A program made the translations under genes and the position numbers. A DNA stretch of 64,000 nucleotides from Congeria kusceri (lineage: Eukaryota; Mollusca; Bivalvia; Myida; Dreissenidae). Position 1 is the stretch's first letter, and every line of letters begins with the position of its first letter. Where the stretch lies: contig CM051033.1 in the NCBI GenBank assembly GCA_027627225.1, forward strand, positions 13,378,058 to 13,442,057. The letters run 5' to 3'. Below, piece by piece: positions 11,151 through 22,302 of this stretch. Below the pieces are notes generated by a model that saw only the letters and a program-made list of their open reading frames with translations, did not search any database and was not told where the DNA came from.

Positions 11151-11730
11151 TTCTATAGTCAGTCTAACATTCGTTTTCGCATGCTCCCGAATAATATAAA
11201 CTTTTAGATCCTATTTATTTATAATCCAATTTTGAATGTGAATAACACGTTTAGAGAACACTTTTAAGTTAAAAAGTAAATCCTTTTGAACACAATTTCA
11301 CGGTGCTTATTCGTCAGATGACATTTAAACGAACTTCGTTCATCTTTCAAGAAGTCTGTGTAAAACACATGTGCAGTCATTTAAATTCAGCGACTGTGTA
11401 AACTTCGCGTGTGTCTACGTCGTTACGCATATGCAGACGCTATTTTTAAACTCGGAGGAGAACTTCGGAGAACTGAACGCACACTTTCACTTTTGTTTTC
11501 TATATTCGGAAATAACAATTTGATTAAACTAAAGAGCTGAATATTATTGAACGTGTACCTTGGTTTAACGTTTAATAACTTAAATAAAATATAGAAAGCT
11601 GAATTATGCGTTGACTATGAATACTGTATAGACCTCTACTGTACATCATAGACCGTTGTACCGTAAACACGCTACCATACTGAGCAACATGATAATGCCT
11701 AGAGCTAGGCCCCAACACTTCTTTCCTAGT

Positions 11731-11913
11731 TCATTCAAAGAAATTCCTGTCACAGACTGAGTTATTGGTTGGCAGTGTTTCGTAATACAGGTGGAACTCC
11801 TCAGGTATGATACCCTTTTCACACAAGCCAACTAGATCTCTCTTCTTCTGCAAGGACATTGGTTGTTTGGATTGGTACTGTGTGTAGAATTTTTCACCCG
11901 ACCACTGGTCAGC
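11731..11913 (-). pseudogene. Possible exon relic of unknown protein
   Basis: After an acceptor-like AG (cataatgttatag, ending at 11914) the minus strand reads ADQWSGEKFYTQYQSKQPMS, then a charged stretch (LQKKRDLVGLCEKGIIPEEF) and HLYYETLP, up to a TGA at 11731-11733. Beyond the stop the same frame stays open (TRKEVLGPSSRHYHVAQYG). The composition is protein-like and unlike the AT-rich flank, so this may be an exon with one nonsense mutation. I do not recognise the family. Confidence 0.35.
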
Positions 11914-12344
11914 CTATAACATTATGAAGTTAATACTGATTATAGTGTTTAATATATCACTTGTTAAATTTGAGTATTAAATCTGTTTTTCATAATTGAA
12001 ACAATCACTTGCAACATTTTTGCCTCAGCAAATTACCAGAGTTTTGCTAAAATTAATGAATGCAAAAAGGATCCATGCGCCATATGACTCCATAGCGTTT
12101 GCATAAAAAGTGTTGCACATGACTACTTTTTGCATAAATAAATTGCTCTAAATCTACGTGACTCCATTTGCACTTATCATTTTATACCTATATGGTCAGA
12201 TAATCGCTTCATATTTTTATCTGTTAGATGATATCATAAACCTCCAAAATGCATCAAAATGGAAAATGTGAAACCATGTCACTTGACTCCTTTTTGCATC
12301 AAGGGGGCGAATGTTCGATGATGGTCAGAGTGTGGGAAACTTTT

Positions 12345-12413
12345 CCACACACACACACAGAAACACACACGCACGCACACACACGCACGCACGTACACAC
12401 ACACACACACACA
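12345..12413. repeat. (AC)n microsatellite
   Basis: Imperfect CA/CG dinucleotide run of about 70 bases (cacacacgcacgcacacac). Confidence 0.9.
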
Positions 12414-12454
12414 CTGTACATATAAAGTGGCGTCTGCATGTGGCCTACTGTTTT

Positions 12455-14235
12455 AGCTCACCTGAACACAAAGTGCTTTTGTGATCGCCCGTTGTCCGTC
12501 GTCCGTGCGTGCGTGCGTGCGTCCGTCGTCAACTTTTCATTCAAACAACATCTCCTAAACCAGTTGGCAGATTTTCACCAAAAACGTAACAGGAATGATC
12601 ATTGGGTGACACTCTTTCAAAGTTGTTCAAATCGTTACGTTCCGCTGCATATGTAGGTCACCAGAGATAAAAATAGATTAAAAAGTATAAACTTTAAAAA
12701 TCTTCTTCTCTGAAACCACATGGCCCAGAGGTTTCATATTTGGTAGGTAAAATCATATAGTGGTCCTCTACAAAGATTGTTCAAATGATGCCCCTGGGCT
12801 AAAAACGGGCCACGCCCTGGGGGTCACATGGTTTATATAGCATATATAGCAAAATGACTTTAAAATTCGTCTCGTCTGAAACCACAATGCCCAGAGATTT
12901 CATATTTGGTATGTAACATCCTATAGTGGTCCTCTACAAAGATTGCTAAAATATGCCCCTGGGGTCTAACCTGGCCACGCCCCGGGGGTCACATGGTTTA
13001 TATAGAATATAAGGCAAAATGATTTTAAAAGTCTTCTCCTCTGAAACCGCAAGGCCCAGAGATTTCATATTTGGTATGTAAAATCCTTTAGTGGTCCTTT
13101 ACAAAGTTTGTTCAAATTATGTCCCTGTGGTCAAAAAGGGCCACTTCCCGGGGGTCACATGGTTTATATATAATTTATAGCAAAATGACTTTAAAAATCA
13201 TCCCCTCTGAAACCACAAGCCCCAGAGGTTTCATATTTGGTATGTAATATCCTATAGTGGTTCTCTACCAAGATTGTTTAAATTATGCCCCTGGGGTCAA
13301 AACTGGCCACGCCCCGGGGATCAAATGATTTAAATAGACTGAAATAGCAAAATGTCTTAACAAATCTTTTCTGAAACTGCAAGGCCCAGAGGTTTAATAT
13401 ATGGTATATAACAGCCTATAGTGGTCCTCTACATATATTGTTCAATTTATGCTCCTGGGGTCAAAACTGGCCAAACCCCGGGGGTCACATGATTTATATA
13501 GACTTAATTAGCAAAATGACTTTTAAAATCTTCCCAGAAACCGCAAGGCCCAGAGGTTTCTTATTTGGTATGTAACATCATATACTGGTCCTCTACAAAG
13601 ATTGCTCAAATTATGCCCCTAGGGTCAAAACTGGCCACGCCTCGGGGGTCACATTGTTTATTTAAACTTAAATAGCAAAATGTCTTTAATAATCGTCGCA
13701 TCTAAAACTGCAAGGCCAAGAGGTTTCGTATTTGGTATGTAACATCCTTTAGTGGTATTCTACAAAGATTGTTCCAAACATGCCCCATTGGTCAAAACTT
13801 ATCACACACCAGGAGTCACATGGTTTATATCGACTTAAACATCAAAATCACTTTAAATTTCTTTTCCTCTGAAACCGCAAGGCCTAGAAGTTTCATATTT
13901 GGTATGTAACATCGTATTCTACAAATACTTTTCAAATTATGCTCCTGGGGTCAAAACTGGTAACGTCCCGGGGGTTACATGGTTTATATAGACTTAAATA
14001 GCGAAATGACCTTAAAAATCTTCTCTGAAACGGCAAGGCCCACAGCTTTCCTTTAGTTGGTACGTAAGATTGCATAGTGGCCCTCTTTAACTAAACTCGA
14101 AAGGCCCAGAGGTTTGTTCAAGATTGTTCAAATAATGCCCCTGGGATAAAAATAAGTCACGCCTCGGGGATGCAAATTCCAATTGGGTTACAAGATCTCA
14201 GGTGAGCGTCCTAGGGCTCTCAGGGCCCTCTTGTT
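12455..14235 (+). mobile_element. AGCTCACCTGA repeat with about ten internal 165-bp monomers
   Basis: The element starts agctcacctgaacacaaagt and, near its end, carries the complement tcaggtgagc (14198-14207), followed by a G/C-rich end (agggctctcagggccctctt). Between them are a cgtccgtcgtccgtgcgtgc block and about ten imperfect tandem monomers of 156-168 bp. Each monomer contains a ggcccagaggtttcatattt-like phrase (near 12726, 12890, 13051, 13219, 13385, 13547, 13713, 13881, 14037 and 14104) and a phrase like cccctggggtcaaaactggc. No open frame of size. It is a dispersed repeat that I recognise from bivalve genomes. The tandem core resembles non-autonomous Helitron-type elements, but that class assignment is a guess. 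Confidence 0.8.
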
Positions 14236-14566
14236 TCCTGTTTATGTTTGAAGGAATATTGTGTTTCTCACTTTCAAAAGTTCTGTTCTGAAGAGACAAT
14301 TGTTGACTGCATTTTGCCAGTTGTGTGTAACCGATCATACACCATGATACCGATTGACAAATGCACAAAGAAAGTTGAAATTGTTTTAACGTCTGTAGTC
14401 AATAGTGGACAACTTTAAAAATGGGATTGTTTTTCTTAATTTCAAAACAATAACTACTACATAACTACTTCTACTATTGGCGGTCGTGTTATTTTGAAAC
14501 GAATCAAACAAATTTGAATTATTGTCGTAGAGACCCACCAAAAGAACATTTGTATGAACTTATTTC

Positions 14567-14762
14567 TAAATCCAACCAGTGGTTTCTGAAAAGAAGATTT
14601 TTTTACTTTTCAATTTAGCCGTATAAGAAAAAAGGCCAAATGTGTTAAGGAATCAAAATAATTCGAAGTGTATTGGTCCACCATTTTTTTGAAATCCAAC
14701 AAGTAGTTCCTGGAAAGAAGATTTTTTAAAGTTTTCAATAAAGCCATATAAGGAAAAAGGCT
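14567..14762. repeat. Two diverged copies of a dispersed repeat module
   Basis: A module of about 70 bases (aaatccaaca.gt.gtt.ctg, then aaagaagattttt, a cttttcaat phrase and gccgtataag or gccatataag followed by aaaaaggc) occurs at about 14567-14635 and again at 14692-14762. It continues into ctccgccccctagcgaccat. Non-coding. Confidence 0.6.
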
Positions 14763-15002
14763 CCGCCCCCTAGCGACCATGTTTTTAACGAATCAAAGAA
14801 GTGTCAGAAGAGTGACGAACATACCCCTACTATAATTGCGTGAAGCATTTCATGCGAAATTGTCCGGAAACTGTGTTTATAGAGATTTTAGGTCAAAAAA
14901 GGAACATAACTATATCAACATTTGGTGGTTTGTAACCAAGTCGAACTTGACTTGTTTTGTATTATGCTACACCTATGTACCTACAAAAATTTAAAAATGT
15001 AA

Positions 15003-15167
15003 AGCAGCGATGAGAATGGGGTAATTCATGAGGCCGATATTATTATGCAGGAGCTAATGAGACGTCAGTCTAAAATAGTGAGGGAGGTCCTTCGGCGTCT
15101 TCGCATGGAGGGGATAGGTGTGTATGATCTGACTGAGATACTAGTTCGTGACATAATGCTGATGTAA
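15003..15167 (+). pseudogene. Second Mab-21-like C-terminal fragment
   Basis: The frame ending at the TAA at 15165-15167 reads ADIIMQELMRRQSKIVREVL, then RRLRMEG and DLTEILVRDIMLM. It aligns by eye with the end of the relic at 8594-9675 (DICLQEMQRRTDEIVKEVRQ, then RMHMEG). The frame is open back to a TAA at 15000-15002. About 50 codons survive. It is therefore a second copy of the same C-terminal segment, 5.5 kb from the first. Upstream there is only repeat DNA, and a retrotransposon lies 106 bp downstream of the stop. It could be the last exon of a gene whose other exons are gone. Confidence 0.65.
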
Positions 15168-15284
15168 TGATCATAAATATGATAATTCTATTACTGCACG
15201 TATGAGATAGATACATTTCACATAGTCGCTTCAGTTAACCCAGATTGTTCTGTACATTTGTAGAAATATTTTATGAAATGTTTG

Positions 15285-18200
15285 GTTTAAACAGTATTTA
15301 TTTAATCAATTAAATATACATGCAAGCATCACAAATCAAACATACATAATACATTTCACAAAAGTTCAATAATCATAGATTACAGATGTTGAGAAGATGC
15401 TCAAAACTAAGTCAGTGGATAAATTTGACAGAAATGAGAAAGAAGCCTGAAGCTGATACTAGGTCTCTCTTCTGTCGTTATTATTGAGCTGCTGATATAA
15501 TGTGGTGATACGGTGCAAACTATAACGACAGTGAAACTACAACTTGATTGTCAAATGGATATGAACAGTATCTAAATTGACTTGCTATAAAATTATTTTG
15601 AAGTATAGAGTTGCAAATGAGACAGATTGTAGTGCAAAGAATAATGTAAATAATACAGTATCATAAAGCATTAATATTATCAAGGAAAACTAAATGGTAT
15701 ACTGACATGTGGTTTTAGAGTGATGGAGGGAGTGAGAGCGTGTTTAATTGGGGGAAGAAGACAAAGGACGGTTGCGGGACAGGGCAACGGTAGAAACTTT
15801 AGGTCTGTTCCTAGAGATGATATTGGATTAAAATCTGTCTCGAATAAATAACTGAACATGTTTAACAATAAATGAATTTTTTTCGTATGATTCGTCTTTA
15901 AGACCGAAGAGAAGGAGTTGCAAGGTGATGGGTTGGAAAGCAGACAGATTATCAAATAGGATAAATCTTTTATCAAGATAAAAATGACAATTGGAGAAGT
16001 AGTGATAGGTATCTTCGATCTCGCCACAGCGATAAAATGGGCTTTCCAATATATTCTTCAAATATAAATGCTCATTCAAGCTGCTACAATGCATCCGTAA
16101 TCGTGCATGATGAATATTAGACATCCCATCACCATCATAGTAATGCAGAGGAACTTTCCAAAATCTTTGTTTAGATTTGCTTTGAAGGCAAAAGGGACGG
16201 AGCCGATCTTACTTCAGAAGGAAGAGAGTTCCACAGGTATATAGTTGATGGTAAGAAGGACCGAGAGGAGAGTTGAGATTTACATTAAATGTTGCGAATA
16301 TTACCAGAAATGCGAACTTGATAAACAGTTGTATCTCCCACACTAGGAGGGATCAAGGTGCACAAGTATGAAGGTGTAAGAGAATTAAACATCTAGTAGA
16401 AAAGAGTCAATTTTTGTTTTATTCTTCTATTTTTCAAGGGTTCGAGGTGCGTTTCATCATATAGATTCTACAGTGATGCCAAACGTGTTCCACCAGTAAT
16501 TATTCTCGCTGCATTCTTTTGTATCTTTTCAAGCTCAATTTCTTCTTGAGTAGTAATATTGTCCCAGACAACGTCAGAATATTCAATTATAGGTCTGATA
16601 AATGCTGTATACATGTATATAGTAAGACGGGACTTTCGATCGAGTGTGAACTTAAAAGATCTCATTAGGTTGATTCTTTGCCAAGCTTATTTTTAATTGA
16701 TTCAATATGGTCATGCCAGGAACATGAATTTGAGAAGTTCAAACCGAGGTGTTTATGAGACGTTACTTCATTGATTTGGCAATCATTAAGGAAAAGACGA
16801 GAATGAATTGAACGATTCTACTTTCTAGAAATTGTAAGAGATTCGGTTTTCGAGGGATTGAACGTAACCAACCACTTATCTGCCCAATAATGGAGTTTTG
16901 CCAAATCGGAATTTAGATGAGTAGCAACCGGATTATCGACAATTATGTATAGCGCAATATCGCACACAGGCGTATGGAAGAACTTTGTCATTAATGTATA
17001 CAAGAAAGAGGAGGGGCCCTAGTATAGATCCTTGGGGAACACCAGCAGAAATAGGTAACGAATCAGATTTGAAGCCGGAGATTACAACACACTGCCTTCT
17101 GTCGTTCAAAAAGTCAGATAACCAAAATAATGGATGGCCCGAAATTCCACTAAGTCGAAGCTTATGAATAAGCCCATCGTGCCATACCCTATCAAAGTAT
17201 TTCGATATGTCACAAAATACTGCTCTTACTTCTTTGCCATCATCAAGAGCTTGGCAAAAGGAGTGATATACAGAGACTAATTGATTGACGGTGGAATCCT
17301 TTGGTATGAAATCAGATTGAAAAGAGATGATGAAGTTTGTAGCCCTATAATGATTAAAATCAATTTATGCAAGATTCTTTCTACAACTTTGCTGATAACA
17401 CTTAAAAGAGAAATTGGTCGATAGTTTCCCACATCCTGAGGATCTGACTTTTTTTATGAATTCGCTGCTTTCCAGCTCAGAGGTGCCTTCCCAATGCGAA
17501 GAGAAAAATTTAAAATTGAAAAAAATTGTAGTGGACCATCTATATCAACTGACATTTCTTTCAAGACTCGACTATTTATTTGGTCCGGTCCAGTGGACTT
17601 TCCAGTTTTCAAAACTTTGATTGAATCTATGACATTTTGGAGGGAAATTATGAAATCTTTCAAAATAGGACAGTCAGACACTTGGGAATTTAAAATATGT
17701 CTATGTGTATTGGGTACAGTTAGAGTAGATTGAGACGGGGTAAAAAGAAGTTAGTATGTTTGCTTTATCAATCGGTGACTCATATATGATGTAGTTGTGA
17801 ATTAAAGGCGGCAGCTCGGTAACTGATGAGTTGTGTGTTGTGAATTTATTGAAGAGTTTCCAGAAGTCGGACGAGGAGTGATTATGTTCACATACTGTCT
17901 TAGCAAGGGTATCGAAGTGGACTTTCTTCGCAGATTTGACCAGACAATTAACATAGTTACGCTGCTGTCGATAAAAGAGCCAATGTCTGTCTAAATGTGT
18001 AGCTTTTGCTTTATTGCATGCTCGTTTGCAACGACGTATTTCCTTACGTATATTGTCATGAAGCCAAGGAGGATCAGCTGTTCGAATACATGTAGTAACG
18101 ATTTTAGATGGAGTAGTAATGTCACAGAAGGACATAAGCTGACGTGTGAATGTTGTAGTATATGTATTAATATTGTCGTCAATGCAATTATTCCAATCAT

Positions 18201-18383
18201 AATTTTTCACAAGATCTCTTAATTTATCAAAGTCGCCATCTTTGTATTTCCAAACTTTACGATTAAAATTTGACCCAGATCCTATGTTGAAGTTAAGAAC
18301 ACAGTATACAGGGCAATGAAAGCGAGCTTGTTGCTCAAGAAAATGTTCTCCCACTCCGCTGTTTAAAACTTTCATAGATGATG
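15285..18383 (-). mobile_element. Non-LTR retrotransposon (CR1/Jockey-like), 5' truncated, with target-site duplication
   Basis: A dead LINE of 3.1 kb on the minus strand. It is flanked by the 11-base direct repeat tgaaatgtttg at 15274-15284 and 18384-18394, which fixes both ends. Reading from 18375: the linker between endonuclease and RT (17701-18375), RT fingers with KTGKSTGPDQI (17454-17681), and the palm with GVPQGSILGPLLFLVYIND in broken frames near 17000. The segment that should carry the FADD catalytic motif is deleted: CDI runs straight into ALYIIVDNP near 16960. The thumb (16468-16665) has YSDVVWDNI and AARIITGG, and a C-terminal part lies at 15828-16124. The 3' end is AT-rich without a long poly(A). 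Several frameshifts and the missing catalytic segment make it inactive. Confidence 0.85.
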
Positions 18384-18394
18384 TGAAATGTTTG

Positions 18395-19097
18395 TCTTGT
18401 ATTAAATAAATTATAATTATAAATAACTTATAATAAATTTGAAATAACTGATAAGTAACAAATAGTTAATTGTTGTATATTTACATTCCGTTCACGTGTA
18501 AAAGGAAATTATAATTTTCTGACATTTGCATGCATTATTTGACAGTATACTGTGATTTCGTTGTTTTGTTTGCAATGTGGCTGTTTAATGTAACAATGAA
18601 CGAGCAGTCAAACGAACACCAAATAAATGTCATGATAGATAATGTCCGAACATAAACATATTAAAACTGAAATTATTTTTTATCAGTGATACTTGAATAA
18701 CCTGATTAAATCATATTCTAAGCAACGTTCTGCAGTATGTTCATCGTTAAGTTATGCACAATTTATATGCAAGTGTAATACAAACACATTTAATATAAAT
18801 ATTGTCATGAAAATGTAATATGTATACCGACGAAAAGTAACTATCAGGGTACATTCAACCCATTTTAAACAATGTGTACGTCACGTTTTGGTAAAAAAAT
18901 CATATACTTTTATTAGAAAATGGCGATTTGAAGATGTATTTATTGAGGATAGAATGTCTGAAGCGATGTAGTTTTCTGCATGCTCATTTATAAATGAACA
19001 CACTGTACATATTCTTAGCTGTCTCGATTTTATTTGTTTTATATTTATACCGTGTAAACTGCATGCAAACCCAATCCTCTAAGCATGAGTATCATAA
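18395..19097. other. Non-coding AT-rich DNA
   Basis: No supported feature. Confidence 0.5.
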
Positions 19098-19282
19098 GTG
19101 AATCGTGTCGTGAGAAACACGGGCTTAATGCTTCTGCGTAAAGTGTCGTCCCGGATCGGCCTATGCAGTCCGCGCAGGCTTAACCGGGACGGCACTCGCC
19201 GTCTACAGTGGATGTATATTTAGAAGAGACTTCCTTGAAACAGAAAATTTCCTTAAAAGCGGAAAGTGTCGTCCTGGATTAT
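19098..19282. mobile_element. Truncated copy of the palindromic MITE
   Basis: Matches the 8215-8470 family: gtcgtgagaaacacgggctt, then gcgtaaagtgtcgtcccgga, the inner hairpin cggcctatgcagtccgcgca, the linker with agaagagacttccttgaaac, and gcggaaagtgtcgtcctgga. The far arm is missing: the match ends near 19282. Confidence 0.8.
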
Positions 19283-19377
19283 TCATGTATTTCACCCTAT
19301 CACTTACAATACATATCCGATTAATTGAAGAACGGGTATAAATAATAAGTGTTGAATATATAGTCCCTCCGCGTTGA

Positions 19378-19529
19378 AAGATGTGGAAAACTGTTTAATT
19401 ATTCCTTAAGATGTGGAAAACTGTTTAATTATTCCTTTAAGATGTGGAAAACTGTTTAATTATTCCTTAAGATGTGGAAAACTGTTTAATTATTCCTTAA
19501 GATGTGGAAAACTGTTTAATTATTCCTTA
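19378..19529. repeat. 30-bp tandem repeat, five copies
   Basis: The unit aagatgtggaaaactgttta plus attattcctt is repeated five times with almost no differences (one extra T in one copy), which indicates recent expansion or homogenisation. The plus-strand frame across it is a by-product of the period being a multiple of three. Confidence 0.95.
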
Positions 19530-19901
19530 AATTCCTATATTGAACCGCTAGCACGTTTTGTTGATTTTTTCAATCCGATTCAGTATTCAAATAATTGAGC
19601 AATTACCAAACATTAGACCGACCCGGGTTTTGCCACGAATCGTTGAAACTCCTCCCCAGATATTGTTAAAGGATCAATGTCCATTCATTGAACATCACAA
19701 ACATAACCACGTGCTCTTTTAAATATCACAAACATTATGCATGTCCTCTTTTGTATGAAATATTTAAACGCTAAACATGTGATATCCAACGCAATGATTG
19801 AATAATATTGCAGATTAATTTGAATATGATTGACATTTGTGGAAGCGTCTATTACAATTGATCACCCGATTACCTGTTCACATAGTTCACATAAAAGGGC
19901 G

Positions 19902-20205
19902 TTGTAGGACCATATGTTTCACAAATCATATTTTTCACATGAGTGAAAAATAGGATCTCATTCTTTACAGGTGTGAAATGAAAGATCTTATTCTTCACCC
20001 ATCACATTCGTATTCTTCAGATGTTCTGTGAAGTTTATCATTGCATCCAGTTTTTGATATGCAATAAAATCATATTCTTATGTGATCTTCGCGCATGCCC
20101 CTCTCTAGGCCAATAGCATTCTTCGCACTAAAAAATGTTACAAATGAGATCCTATTCTTCACAGGTGTGTGAAAAATATGATTTGTGAAAAATATGATCC
20201 TACAA
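19902..20205. mobile_element. MITE with about 60-bp terminal inverted repeats
   Basis: The left arm begins ttgtaggaccatatgtttca and continues through caaatcatatttttcacatg to ggatctcatt (about 19902-19962). The right arm ends tatgatcctacaa at 20205 and is its complement with a few mismatches. The two arms could fold into one long hairpin. The 304-bp element has no coding capacity. Confidence 0.8.
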
Positions 20206-20373
20206 TAGTTTGTGGCTGAAGACCAATAAAACCTGTAGCTGCTCCTTGTATAATGAATTACTTATTTCTCTTCATTTCTGTGGAAAGTGCATCGTGCAAC
20301 ATGCTGCAATCAAATCATTTTAAAAAAGATTAACAGTAAATTACGTTGAAATACAACCGAACACATTGGATGA

Positions 20374-20841
20374 GGGCACTTTTCCATATGTCCGTATCCG
20401 CATCCGCTTTGAGCAAATCCGCATCCACAAAAAAATCGAACAAGTTGAAAACAGTTGGACCGTTTCCATATCCGCAAAGCGCATCCGCATAGTCTAGATA
20501 CACCTGGATAAAACTCAACATAAGACTCACCGAGTACAATAAATCGGTAATAACGGGTAACCTTTAAATGAGTCATGACTGACGCTGTAGATATAATTGT
20601 TGAATGCTTTATAAAAATAAATATTGTTTAAAATCCACCACATGTAAATGTTTTCACATACTTACATAAATATTTGCAGCCGACGTAATTAAACATGTTT
20701 AAAAGCATCTTACTCAGACAGTGTAACTATTGGAAACTAAGAATAAATTAAAAATATTCGACGTTTATTTGCGGACTTATGGAAAAGAGCGTCCGTATAA
20801 TGTTTATGCGGATACGAATACGGACATATGGAAAAGCGGCC
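20374..20841. mobile_element. MITE with inverted repeats built on tttccatatgtccgtatccg
   Basis: The left end gggcacttttccatatgtcc and the right end gacatatggaaaagcggcc are inverted repeats of about 30 bases. A further phrase ccgtttccatatccgcaaag lies inside near 20460. The element spans about 468 bp without an open frame. The ends resemble non-autonomous cut-and-paste elements, but no target duplication is obvious. Confidence 0.7.
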
Positions 20842-21164
20842 TAATGCCTGCAATGTTTTGAAAATGACTGAGATTGAAATCGTCCGTTTAGGCAATCTGG
20901 AAGGTTCTCTTAGGTTTTAAGTTCGCATACCGGTAAGTTACTGATGTTGTTGAACTTACAACTGTTTACCATACGTTAATAGGGTCATATGTTAAACCGT
21001 CCTGGTAAATTCTTATCGCTGATTATGCTCGTTCGCAATATGTTATCAATAGGTAGCAATTTTAATATTAATTCATGCACTGTTACTAAGTATGTTCTTC
21101 TCTGGAACATATATAAAAATTGTTTGACTATTTTCCGTACCGCCCATGGCATTAAAACAGATTC
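20842..21164. other. Non-coding DNA before the tRNA array
   Basis: No supported feature. Confidence 0.4.
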
Positions 21165-21299
21165 TTATAGTGAGTGTTCGTGATTTCATTCAAAGCTGAT
21201 GCAGATACTTGGGTCATTAAACTTTCTGCATAAACGGCTACCTGGTTTCAACAGTAAATTGATAACTAGTGACAAAAAGAGCAACCACACAAACAACAG
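21165..21299. repeat. Conserved 5' spacer of the tRNA-array unit
   Basis: This stretch (agctgatgcagatacttggg, then cataaacggctacctg and ctagtgacaaaaagagc) recurs at about 31720-31835, in both cases directly beside a minus-strand tRNA-Asp. It shows that the tRNA genes were duplicated together with their spacers. Confidence 0.8.
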
Positions 21300-21377
21300 C
21301 TCCCAGACGGGGAATCGAACCCCGGTCTCCCGCGTGACAAGCGGGGATATTTACTAGTACCATTAAACTATCGAGAA
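21300..21377 (-). tRNA. tRNA-Asp (GTC), probably degenerate
   Basis: On the minus strand the anticodon arm CCCGC-TTGTCAC-GCGGG (anticodon GTC) and the T arm (CCGGGGTTCGATTCCCCG) are intact. The acceptor stem (TTCTCGA against TCTGGGA) pairs poorly and the D loop is about six bases longer than usual. Likely a pseudogene or a weakly functional copy. Confidence 0.6.
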
Positions 21378-21501
21378 GGTTGTGTATCGCACTAGAGAGT
21401 ACTCGATATAACTGATTATCTGATATAACTAATCGCGCGCACCGTGCGATCGCCGCGGTAGATTATCGGTACATGTACAACTGTTCAAGCTAGCTCCAGG
21501 C

Positions 21502-21573
21502 TCCCAAGTGGTCTAGTGATTAGGATTCCACGCTCTCACCGTGGCGGCCGGGGTTCGATTACCCGCTTGGGAA
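21502..21573 (+). tRNA. tRNA-Glu (CTC)
   Basis: 72 bases with a perfect acceptor stem (TCCCAAG/CTTGGGA) and anticodon arm CCACG-CTCTCAC-CGTGG (anticodon CTC). The T arm has one mismatch (GATTACCCG in place of GATTCCCCG). The normal downstream oligo-T terminator is occupied by a retrotransposon poly(T)/poly(A) junction that starts within four bases of the gene. Confidence 0.9.
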
Positions 21574-21612
21574 TACTTTTTTTTTTTTTTTTTTTTATTC
21601 ATTTTTCAACAG

Positions 21613-21928
21613 ACATCTCCATTACACAATGTTAATATATAAAAGTACAAGTTATACATACATCTCCATTACACGATGTTAATATATAAAAGAACAAGTT
21701 ATGCATATATACAATATCAATACACTAAAATCAGTATTTATAATACATTCATTTATGTGTAGTTTGCGTAATAAATTGTTTCTAGAAAATATTCGTTTCA
21801 ATTTTTACAAAAAAAAAAACTAAAAAGGAAAGAGGATAATAAAAAGGTTTTAGTTTTGAGATGATGCTGGATATAAAAAGTGATATACAAAAAAAAACTA
21901 AAAAGGAAAGAGGATAATAAAAAGTCAA
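21613..21928. repeat. Two direct duplications in the 3' untranslated region of the L1/Tx1-like element
   Basis: catctccattacac.atgtta, followed by atatataaaag, occurs twice within 21613-21710. The phrase aaaactaaaaaggaaagagg plus ataataaaaag occurs at about 21815-21845 and 21895-21925. Confidence 0.75.
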
Positions 21929-22302
21929 GGTGTTCCCTTTAATAGACATGAGGTGCTTGTTTTCAAAAACTGGAAGACTGCTATGGGAAGGCACATGTGT
22001 TGGCACAAATACACAACAGCTTCCCTAAGGTATGGGAAAAAAAAATAATAAAGAAAAAAAGAAAATAACAATCCTATGAAAAGAGGGGGGAAAAAAGACA
22101 GAATAGGCAAGATTCACTTCAAAGTATTAAGATGTGCAAATTTTTGCCATTTCTTAAAATGCAGATCAGTTTTATTTTTTTCAAAAGCGATCTGCTCTTC
22201 TAAATGTATTTTCATTCTGAGAGCGTTTTTGAAAGTCTCGATATTTGGATTTTCGGCTCTTGATTTAACGCTAAATATATATGACTTCATCAGAATGAGT
22301 AT

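Noticed and set aside
10946..11207. Three overlapping plus-strand frames rich in Arg, Phe and Gly
   Set aside because: All frames stay open because the GGCC-rich tract has few stops; no frame looks like a protein family.
19413..19598. Repeated peptide CGKLFNYSLR as a possible repeat protein
   Set aside because: The 30-bp DNA repeat alone explains it; there is no start context, signal or continuation.
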